Source: an uncultured Dehalococcoidia bacterium (GTDB lineage: Bacteria > Chloroflexota > Dehalococcoidia > GIF9 > UBA5629). Taken from it: a stretch of DNA of 56,189 bases. The position numbers were made by a program, and so were the translations under genes. The notes beneath the pieces are model-generated. The model worked only from the letters and a program-made list of their open reading frames with translations. It had not been told where the DNA came from and ran no database searches. Positions 50,152 to 56,189 of this stretch are shown here, one piece after another. Positions within the stretch are counted from its first letter, which is position 1. Each line of letters starts with the position of its first letter. The stretch spans positions 1 through 56,189 of the forward strand of contig CAIYTC010000177.1 in NCBI GenBank assembly GCA_903929005.1, given 5' to 3'.

Positions 50152-50679
50152 CTATTGCCCCTTTCCTTCAAGGACCTGGCCCAGCTTGACCCTGATGAAG
50201 TCCACCAGCCTGTCCTTATTGGCGTCCCCGGTCATCTCCCAGATTGCGTCGACGGGATACAGTCGCTCGCTATCGCCGCGGACCTCCCTGATGAAAAGTG
50301 AAAAGACCATGGCATCGTATTTTTTCAGCAGAGCGGCATTGGCCGGGTCGTCGGAAACAATCATGGTCAGCGTAACACGCCCGCTGGCAACCTCTTCCTC
50401 GAAATAGGTATCAACAGCGTATTTGATGTTATCGCCCACCACAGCCATGCAAGGGCAGGGGTTCTTAGTATGGAAATAAATCAGCTCCACCCTGTCAGGC
50501 TTGAGCGGCTTTATCGACAGGGTAATCGAGGTGTTCTCCACCAGGATAACAGTGGTTCCATTTTCGGCGGCGGCGTTTCCCCTGCCCGCCGGTGCGGCCG
50601 CCGTCCCGCCGCAGGCCATTGCCGACACACTAAAAGCGAGACAGACTGCCCATAATGAAATTATAAAATCTCTCTTCAT
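50152..50679 (-). CDS. ArsF-like thioredoxin-fold lipoprotein, copy 2
   Basis: 175 residues. Signal peptide ending in SAMAC (Cys23). The mature part starts with an Ala/Gly-rich linker, then RVELIYFHTKNPCPCMAVVGDNI, aligned with ArsF copy 1 but with a CPC motif (Cys75, Cys77) instead of CVTCLC. YAVDTYFEEEVASGRVTL and FSLFIREVRGDSERLY continue the similarity. It faces the main ars block from the opposite strand and has no partner permease next to it. A divergent function on the same thiol chemistry is plausible. About 160 bases separate its start from marR. Confidence 0.68.
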   Translation of the reverse strand: MKRDFIISLWAVCLAFSVSAMACGGTAAAPAGRGNAAAENGTTVILVENTSITLSIKPLKPDRVELIYFHTKNPCPCMAVVGDNIKYAVDTYFEEEVASGRVTLTMIVSDDPANAALLKKYDAMVFSLFIREVRGDSERLYPVDAIWEMTGDANKDRLVDFIRVKLGQVLEGKGQ

Positions 50680-50770
50680 TTCTATCTTTCCTAATTTAGC
50701 CGGTTACATATATTTTTAGGTATTTATTTAAAACTATAGTACAGGCCGGCCAGGATATCAATTTATCCCC

Positions 50771-50799
50771 TTGACAAATAATGGGGCAATTATTATATT
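50771..50799 (+). promoter_or_regulatory. Promoter of the marR operon with an internal palindrome
   Basis: TTGACA (50771-50776) and TATATT (50794-50799) at 17 bases. The inverted repeat aataat / attatt (50777-50782 and 50789-50794) fills the spacer, the place expected for autoregulation by the MarR protein encoded 41 bases on. Confidence 0.6.
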
Positions 50800-50839
50800 G
50801 TATGCAAAATATCTGTGTTAAAATTATTCAGGTAAAGCT

Positions 50840-51265
50840 ATGTACGACGCCCGTGAGCACATCTGTTTTAATGTCGGCAGGGTAATGCGCAAGGTTTACG
50901 AGCACTACGACTCGCGCCTGGCGCCCTTCAACCTCACCACGCCCCAGTACATGGTCTTCGCCGCGCTGTGGATGGGTGACGGCATCACCATCGGCGAACT
51001 CGGACAGCTCGTCTCGCTGGACGGCTCCACCATCACCGGCATCCTCGACCGCATGGAAAAGAACGGCTACGTGGAACGCCGTCCGAATGCCGAAGACCGC
51101 CGCTCCGCTCTGGTGCACCTCACGGAAAAAGCCCGCGGGGTGGGCCCGCAGATAATCAAATTCGCCGACGAACTCGATGACACTATAAGAAAACGCTTTT
51201 CGTCCCAAGACATGGTTGTCTTCGAGCACGTCTTGCACGAACTGGCGGAACCCCAGCATAGTTAA
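50840..51265 (+). CDS. MarR-family transcriptional regulator
   Basis: 141 residues. The winged helix-turn-helix is clear: LTTPQYMVFAALWMGDGITIGELGQLVSLDGSTITGILDRMEKNGYVERRPNAEDRRSALVHLT, followed by a C-terminal dimerisation helix. The NAEDRRS wing with Asp-Arg-Arg is the family signature. It probably represses its own operon through the palindrome in the promoter spacer and responds to a small ligand, possibly phenolic. The downstream ferredoxin-domain gene is 46 bases away and is likely the regulated target. Confidence 0.88.
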   Translation: MYDAREHICFNVGRVMRKVYEHYDSRLAPFNLTTPQYMVFAALWMGDGITIGELGQLVSLDGSTITGILDRMEKNGYVERRPNAEDRRSALVHLTEKARGVGPQIIKFADELDDTIRKRFSSQDMVVFEHVLHELAEPQHS

Positions 51266-51311
51266 GTAATCGCGCAGTCGTCCAATTCAGTTCGATGGGA
51301 GGAGCAGTATC

Positions 51312-52529
51312 ATGGACGCCAATCAACGCCAACTGACAGATCAGGACCACGAAATATATGCCAGGCTCATTGACTGGCTCAAGCAGAGCTGGTACGGCGT
51401 GCCTGATTCCGACGTCCTGCTGCCCTATGTAGCCGCGCGCTACACCCCCGCAGAAGCAACACTGCTCACCGGCATGCCATTTGCGCCCAAAACCCTGGCT
51501 GAGCTTGCGGATTTAACTAAAACCAGCGCCGATATTCTTGGCCCGAAACTGGACTCTCTGGCCGCCAGGGGACTTGTCTACAAGCAGGTCAAGGATGGCA
51601 ACGTTCGCTACCATCTTCACGATATTTTCACCATTTACCGCGGCTTCGGCTGGCCCGGCCGCCGCGACGAGTATGACCAGGCAGTCGGGCCGCTTCAGCA
51701 CAAATACATTACCGGCGGATTAATGTCACCCTGGCGGAACGTAAAGGAGAAAGGGTTGCGCGTGCTGCCGGTGGAGGCCACCATCGAGGACACCCGCGGC
51801 GTGCTGCCGTATGAGGAAGTGCGCAAGATACTGGATAAGGTCGAATACTTCACCGTCAGCCACTGTCCCTGCCGTCATGCCAATAACCTGGATCCCGACT
51901 CACCTGATTGCCGTTACCCCACCGAGGTCTGCCTGCATTTCGACAGGCTGGGACACTACATCGTAGAAAACGGCCTGGGACGCGAGATAACCCGACAGGA
52001 GACTGAGGAGATACTCAGGCGTTCAGCCGAACTGGGCCTCATCCACGGCATCTCCAACCAGCAGGAGAAGCCGGATACCATCTGCAACTGCTGCCGCGAC
52101 TGCTGCATCTGGTTCCTGGCCCTGAACAAATACGGGCACAACGGCAGCCTCACCCCTTCCAACTTCCGCGTCACAGTCCAGCAGTCCACCTGCACTGGCT
52201 GTGGTTTATGCGTCAAGCGCTGCCCCATGGAAGCCCTGCATTTAACCGATGCGCCGCAGGTCAAAGGACGCAAGACCACGGTAACAACCAGGGACGGCAG
52301 GCAACGGGAGCTTACCAACAAGACCGGCAAAATTGCCGGGCTTAATCCCGAACGCTGCATCGGCTGCGGCGTGTGCGCCTTTAAATGCCCGTCGCAATCG
52401 CTTACACCGGCGCGCAACCAGGTTGAGCATCACCCCCCGCAGACCGGGCGCGATTGGATAACGCAGTTCATCGCCGATACCAGGGCAACACCTACCGAAG
52501 GACACCGGGAACCACCGCGAACCGTATGA
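51312..52529 (+). CDS. Winged-helix protein with Cys-rich and two 4Fe-4S ferredoxin domains
   Basis: 405 residues; GGGAGGAG precedes the ATG. The N-terminal 110 residues resemble a DNA-binding winged helix (FAPKTLAELADLTKTSADILGPKLDSLAARGLVYKQ). A central Cys-rich segment carries SHCPCRH, DCRYPTEVCLHF and CNCCRDCCIWF. Two typical 4Fe-4S motifs follow: CTGCGLCVKRCPM and CIGCGVCAFKCPS. Proteins of this layout are found in anaerobes and are annotated as 4Fe-4S binding proteins; some are encoded beside reductive or aromatic catabolic genes. Either a redox-sensing regulator or an electron carrier is possible. The C-terminal 50 residues are hydrophilic and not recognised. Confidence 0.8.
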   Translation: MDANQRQLTDQDHEIYARLIDWLKQSWYGVPDSDVLLPYVAARYTPAEATLLTGMPFAPKTLAELADLTKTSADILGPKLDSLAARGLVYKQVKDGNVRYHLHDIFTIYRGFGWPGRRDEYDQAVGPLQHKYITGGLMSPWRNVKEKGLRVLPVEATIEDTRGVLPYEEVRKILDKVEYFTVSHCPCRHANNLDPDSPDCRYPTEVCLHFDRLGHYIVENGLGREITRQETEEILRRSAELGLIHGISNQQEKPDTICNCCRDCCIWFLALNKYGHNGSLTPSNFRVTVQQSTCTGCGLCVKRCPMEALHLTDAPQVKGRKTTVTTRDGRQRELTNKTGKIAGLNPERCIGCGVCAFKCPSQSLTPARNQVEHHPPQTGRDWITQFIADTRATPTEGHREPPRTV

Positions 52530-52572
52530 CCCGGCGCCAAACCATCCTCTTTTTTCGATGGCCGCTTACGGC

Positions 52573-52602
52573 TTGACATTAGTACACTTGTTCTATTATA
52601 AT
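52573..52602 (+). promoter_or_regulatory. Promoter of the DUF6504-dnaE operon with a LexA-like box in its spacer
   Basis: TTGACA (52573-52578) and TATAAT (52597-52602), both consensus, 18 bases apart. The spacer holds agtacacttgttct (52581-52594), which differs at one base in each arm region from the LexA box pattern GAAC-N4-GTTC (GTAC-ACTT-GTTC). A bound repressor would shut the promoter off. Confidence 0.6.
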
Positions 52603-52636
52603 CCCTGTGCATCGTTAGAAAAGGGGGTCATGCGCG

Positions 52637-52885
52637 GTGTCCAGGTATATTGACGAACCTATAACCGTCCATATCAGCAAAGAATTCAAGCCGACCGCCT
52701 TCATCTGGCGCAAGCGCCTCTACCGGGTCATAGAGATCCTCTCCTGGTGGCGTGAAGCCTCGGACTGGTGGGACGGCGAGCCGGTAAGGATGCTCATCCG
52801 CGTCACCGCCGAGTGCAGGGGCCCGGCTACCTTCGAGCTCTGCAGGCACGGCGCAGACTGGTCCCTGCGCCGCCTTCTCGACTGA
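52637..52885 (+). CDS. DUF6504-like small protein upstream of dnaE
   Basis: 82 residues from a GTG about nine bases after AAGGGGG. It is rich in Trp and Arg: FIWRKRLYRVIEILSWWREASDWWDGEP followed by an RVTAECRGPATFELCRHG segment. Small proteins of this type (DUF6504) are encoded next to translesion polymerase genes in actinobacteria and some Chloroflexota; the function is not known, perhaps an accessory of the mutasome. It lies 18 bases before dnaE and shares its LexA-like promoter. Confidence 0.75.
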   Translation: MSRYIDEPITVHISKEFKPTAFIWRKRLYRVIEILSWWREASDWWDGEPVRMLIRVTAECRGPATFELCRHGADWSLRRLLD

Positions 52886-52903
52886 TTTTGCGGGGCATCA
52901 GCC

Positions 52904-55900
52904 ATGTCATTCGTCCATCTTCACGTCCATTCTTATTACAGCTTCCTCGACGGCGCCGCCTCCCCGGCTGACCTTGTCGAGAAGGCCAGACACTTCGGCA
53001 TGCCGGCGCTGGCGCTCACCGACCATAACCGCCTGACCGGCGCCATCAGGTTCTACGACGCGGCCAAAAAGTCCGGCGTCAAGCCTATCATCGGGGCGGA
53101 GGTGGATATAGAAGGCGGCTTCCATCTTACGCTCCTCTGCAAGGATATGGCAGGCTACTCGAACCTCTGCCGCTTGCTCACCACCATGCACTGCAGCCGG
53201 CGTGGAGATAAGCCTGCCGCCGCACACGGCCTGCTGGCCAGGCGTCATGCTGGCCTCATCGCACTCTCCGGCTGCAGGCACGGCGAAATACCTTCGCTCC
53301 TCAGCAAAGGGGACAGCCACGGCGCCACCATAGCCGCCGGCTTCTACCGCGAGGTTTTCGGCGACGATTTTTTTATCGAGCTTAGCCGCTACCCCTCGAA
53401 AGAGGGGACGCCCCTGTGCTACAGGTTAGCCAGCTTCGCCCACGAACAGGGCATCCCGGCGGTGGCCACCAATAACGTCCATCACCTCGGCATGAGCGAC
53501 TACCGCACCAGGGAACTGCTCAACGCCATCGGATTAATCGTGCCCGTCTCACATTTACCCGGCCCGCGCACCGTGGAGCAGTACTTCAAATCGCCCGCCG
53601 AGATGCAACGCCTCTTCAAAGACTTCCCCGGCGCGGCCGCCATGTCGCTGGAAATAGCTTCACGCTGTAATCTGGAACTTGAGCTGGGCAAAGCGCATTT
53701 CCCCAAATTCGACCTTCCCCCCGGGCAGAGCGCAGCCGGCCTCCTGCGTCAACTGGCCATAGCCGGCACAGAGAGTAAATACGGCGCTCTGACGCCCGCT
53801 CTGTCGGCCCGCCTGGAGATGGAGCTTGCTACCATCGAAAAGCTCGGCTTTTGCGGCTATTTCCTGGTGGTATGGGATATCGTGCGCTGGGCCAGGGCGC
53901 GCGGCATACGCTGCCAGGCGCGCGGCAGCGCCGTGGACAGCCTGGTGGTCTACGTGCTGGATATCAGCAACGCCGACCCCGTCCACTATAACCTGCTCTT
54001 CGAACGCTTCATGCACCCGTTGCGCAACGAGCCCCCCGATATCGACCTGGATATCGACCGCCGCCGCCGAGACGAGGTGCGCGACTATATCTATCAGAAA
54101 TACGGCGCGGAGAATGTCTCCTGCGTGGCCACCATCAATACCTACCTGGCGCGCGGCGCCATCCGCGATGCCGGCAAGGCGCTGCAGGTACCGCAGTCCG
54201 TTATCGAAGAGGCCTGCCAGGGCATACACTGGCTTTCCGCCTCAAAGCTGCTGGAGAAAGCCGCAACGCTTCCTGAATTGAAGGACAGCACCGTGTACAA
54301 AAGGCCCGGGTTGAAGGAGTTTTTCAGGCTGTGCGCCGCCATCGGCCATTTCCCCAAACACCTCTCGGTTCACCTGGGCGGCCTGCTCATCGGCGAAGGC
54401 CGGCTCTCAGATCTCGTACCGCTCGAACCATCCAGCGGCGGCGACGTCATCAGCCAGTACGACAAGGACGATATCGAAAGGCTGGGACTGGTCAAGATGG
54501 ACCTGCTGTCACTGCCCACCATCACGGTCATCGAGCAAGCCGTGCACAGCATTAAGCAAAACCGCGGCACCGCTTTAGACATAGATAAAATACCGCGCGA
54601 TGACCCTGCCACTTTTGCCATGCTGCGCGAAGGCAAAACCATCGGCGTCTTCCAGCTTGAGTCCCCGGCGCAGCGCGAGATGGCGGGCCGCCTGCTCCCG
54701 CAAAATTTCGACGATATCATCATCTCGCTCTCCCTGGTACGGCCCGGCCCGCTCAAATCCAGCATGGACAAAACCTACCTCGCCCGCCGCCACGGACGGG
54801 AAGCGCTGAGCTATACGCACCCAAGCCTGGAGGGTGCGCTGGCGGAGACGCTGGGCGTCATCCTTTACCAGGAGCAGGTGCTGCGCGTGGCGCACGACCT
54901 GGCCGGCCTGAGCTACGCCGAGGCCGACGGCTTCCGCCGCGCCATGACCCATGACCGCACCGGCGGGGAGATGGAGAAAATGCGGCTATCCTTCATCAAC
55001 AGCGCCATGCGCAAGGAGGTCAAGCGCGGCGTGGCCGAGGAGGTCTTCGAACAACTGGCCGCCTTCGCCGCCTACGGCTTCTGCAAGGCCCACGCCGCGG
55101 CCTACGCCGTCCTCTCCTACCAGACGCTCTGGCTGAAATGCCATTACCCGGCCGAGTTCTTCGCCGCCATACTCTCCAACCAGCCCATGGGCTACTACCC
55201 GCCGCGCGTGCTGGCCGCCGAGGCCCGCCGCTGCGGCGCCGCCATCCTGCCGCCGGATGTGAATAAATCCTCCGGCCTCTACACGGTGGAAGGAGACACC
55301 ATCCGCGTCAGCCTCAGCCAGGTCAAGGGCATCAGCCACGAAGCCGTCGCCTCCATTATTCAGCGCAGGGGCGAGGCCGGCTTCACCTCGCTGCGTGACT
55401 TCGTCCTGCGCGTGGAGGCCGGCCAGCCCATGATCGAAAACCTGGTGAAGGTAGGCGCCCTGGACTGCTTCGGCAGCCGCGCGGCAATGCTGGCAGAGAT
55501 ACCGGCCCTCCTGCAATTCAAGCGCAGGAAGACAGGGGTGGAAATGGACCTCCATCACCATGAGATTGCCGCGGCCTGCGGCCTCGCAATGACAGGCTCA
55601 CCCGGCAACGTCATTGCGGGCGCTTCCCCTTATGTCATTGCGGGCGTTCCCCCCTATGTCATTGCGAGCGGAGCGAAGCAATCTGTTGACAAGGCGAACC
55701 TGCTGGCCGAACGCGAAATCCTCTCGCTCGACCTTTCAGCACACCCGCTGGACTTCTGTAACCTTGAGGACGGCTTTACCCGCATAAAAGACCTCCCGGC
55801 GCTGCCCACCGGGCAGGCTATTAAAATTGCAGGGTCGGTCATACGTTACCAGGCGCCGCCCACGCGCACCGGCAAGCGCGTGGTATATATCATCCTGGAG

Positions 55901-56068
55901 GACGGCAGCGGCGTGGCCGACGTCACGGTCTTCAGCGACGTGCAGGAGAAATGCGGCAGGGTGCTCTTCCGCAGTGGCTGGCTTGAGATTCGGGGCAAAA
56001 TCCAGCGCCGGGGACCGAAATCGCTCTCCATCATCGCCGACGAACTGAGGCCGCTTAAAACACGTTAA
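52904..56068 (+). CDS. dnaE: DnaE-type DNA polymerase III alpha subunit, error-prone (DnaE2-like) type
   Basis: 1054 residues. The N-terminal PHP domain opens with FVHLHVHSYYSFLDGAA and has ALTDHN and IIGAEVDIEGG. The polymerase core has the catalytic Asp motif PPDIDLDIDRRRRDEV, GVFQLESPAQREM, SLVRPGPLKSS and YGFCKAHAAAYA. A C-terminal OB fold follows (residues about 965-1040: IAGSVIRYQAPP, YIILEDGSGVADVTVF). The length is 100-120 short of replicative DnaE1, and the upstream DUF6504 gene and LexA-like box support a translesion role. Residues about 887-928, just before the OB fold, are encoded by a REP-like repeat and read HHHEIAAACGLAMTG and repeated VIAGxxPY units. No strong ribosome site is seen, so coupling to the upstream gene is likely. 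Confidence 0.9.
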   Translation: MSFVHLHVHSYYSFLDGAASPADLVEKARHFGMPALALTDHNRLTGAIRFYDAAKKSGVKPIIGAEVDIEGGFHLTLLCKDMAGYSNLCRLLTTMHCSRRGDKPAAAHGLLARRHAGLIALSGCRHGEIPSLLSKGDSHGATIAAGFYREVFGDDFFIELSRYPSKEGTPLCYRLASFAHEQGIPAVATNNVHHLGMSDYRTRELLNAIGLIVPVSHLPGPRTVEQYFKSPAEMQRLFKDFPGAAAMSLEIASRCNLELELGKAHFPKFDLPPGQSAAGLLRQLAIAGTESKYGALTPALSARLEMELATIEKLGFCGYFLVVWDIVRWARARGIRCQARGSAVDSLVVYVLDISNADPVHYNLLFERFMHPLRNEPPDIDLDIDRRRRDEVRDYIYQKYGAENVSCVATINTYLARGAIRDAGKALQVPQSVIEEACQGIHWLSASKLLEKAATLPELKDSTVYKRPGLKEFFRLCAAIGHFPKHLSVHLGGLLIGEGRLSDLVPLEPSSGGDVISQYDKDDIERLGLVKMDLLSLPTITVIEQAVHSIKQNRGTALDIDKIPRDDPATFAMLREGKTIGVFQLESPAQREMAGRLLPQNFDDIIISLSLVRPGPLKSSMDKTYLARRHGREALSYTHPSLEGALAETLGVILYQEQVLRVAHDLAGLSYAEADGFRRAMTHDRTGGEMEKMRLSFINSAMRKEVKRGVAEEVFEQLAAFAAYGFCKAHAAAYAVLSYQTLWLKCHYPAEFFAAILSNQPMGYYPPRVLAAEARRCGAAILPPDVNKSSGLYTVEGDTIRVSLSQVKGISHEAVASIIQRRGEAGFTSLRDFVLRVEAGQPMIENLVKVGALDCFGSRAAMLAEIPALLQFKRRKTGVEMDLHHHEIAAACGLAMTGSPGNVIAGASPYVIAGVPPYVIASGAKQSVDKANLLAEREILSLDLSAHPLDFCNLEDGFTRIKDLPALPTGQAIKIAGSVIRYQAPPTRTGKRVVYIILEDGSGVADVTVFSDVQEKCGRVLFRSGWLEIRGKIQRRGPKSLSIIADELRPLKTR
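55565..55685. repeat. REP/MITE-like repeat, copy E, inside the dnaE reading frame
   Basis: gattgccgcggcctgcggcc then ctcgcaatgacaggc is a right half. It is followed by two 24-base tandem units (55610-55633 and 55634-55657, each starting gtcattgcgggcg) and a left half gtcattgcgagcggagcgaa (from 55658). The whole stretch stays in frame with dnaE. The tandem units have a multiple-of-three period. Confidence 0.85.
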
Positions 56069-56079
56069 ATTTTACTCAT

Positions 56080-56118
56080 AAAAAAAGCAGAGGACGCCTG
56101 AGTGCCGGCGCCCCCTGC
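56080..56118 (-). terminator. Possible terminator reading leftwards after dnaE
   Basis: gcagaggacgcc / ggcgccccctgc pair at ten of twelve positions around an eight-base loop. On the minus strand the stem is followed by seven T residues. It would end a transcript arriving from beyond the right edge. For dnaE itself the T-run is on the wrong side. Confidence 0.4.
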
Positions 56119-56189
56119 CGTGGGAGGAGAACCGCAGAGATTCAAATCATTCGCATTGCTAAAATTATCGAGCAGACAATCAGCAATCC

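Noticed and set aside
55610-55685. Short tandem units in dnaE as a possible CRISPR array
   Set aside because: Only two full 24-base units without spacers; they are parts of the REP-like repeat and in frame with dnaE. No CRISPR array or cas gene is present in the window.

Overview
The window most resembles a chromosomal segment of an uncultured strict anaerobe, probably of the Chloroflexota (Dehalococcoidia-like). This is an inference from gene content: a glycyl radical enzyme with its activase, many tandem acyl-CoA ligases, a C_GCAxxG_C_C protein, GlcD-type oxidase/CCG fusions, a GuaB3-type protein and a DUF6504-DnaE pair. No rRNA or tRNA is visible to anchor taxonomy. Translation starts are usually preceded by strong AGGAGG-type sites, often with GTG or TTG starts.

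Layout. 1-8.1 kb: envelope and secreted proteins (cut-off zinc-binding protein, membrane protein, PAP2 phosphatase, membrane metallophosphoesterase, CAP/SCP and transglutaminase-like proteins sharing an Ig-like module) around a GuaB3-type IMP dehydrogenase. 8.3-16 kb: redox genes (FAD oxidase/Fe-S/CCG fusion, C_GCAxxG_C_C protein, CoA-disulfide-reductase/rhodanese fusion), then a GatZ-PfkB fusion. 16-17.8 kb: RhuM and pRiA4b ORF-3-like genes. 17.8-28.4 kb: six acyl-CoA ligase genes in a row on the minus strand, one lacking its C-terminal domain, plus a decayed fragment of a further copy, intercistronic hairpins and repeats. 28.5-30 kb: rlmN and a promoter-to-terminator interval without an ORF that looks like a roughly 290-nt structured RNA. 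30-41.7 kb: glycyl radical activase and enzyme, a triple-fusion flavoprotein (CrtI-like + FNR + 2Fe-2S), a PaaG-type crotonase, a nitronate-monooxygenase-like protein and two near-duplicate FadD-type ligases. 41.8-50.7 kb: a divergent arsenic/organoarsenical island (arsR-arsG-acr3-arsM against arsP-thioredoxin-arsF-arsG), three related lipoproteins ending in a Cys-Cys motif, and a second ArsF-like lipoprotein. 50.8-52.5 kb: marR plus a winged-helix/ferredoxin protein. 52.6-56.1 kb: DUF6504 and an error-prone-type dnaE, with a LexA-like box inside the promoter.

A palindromic REP/MITE-like repeat (cgtcattgcgag ... ctcgcaatgacg) recurs at 13.6, 19.7, 21.5 and 36.2 kb and, most strikingly, inside the dnaE reading frame at 55.6 kb, where it adds about 40 residues without breaking the frame.

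Working together (inference): the ligase/glycyl-radical/flavoprotein/crotonase block looks like an anaerobic catabolic island that activates and CoA-ligates a hydrophobic or aromatic acid. The ars block combines arsenite methylation, arsenite and methylarsenite export and thiol-based handling of organoarsenicals. Functions were read from motifs only; no database search was run.
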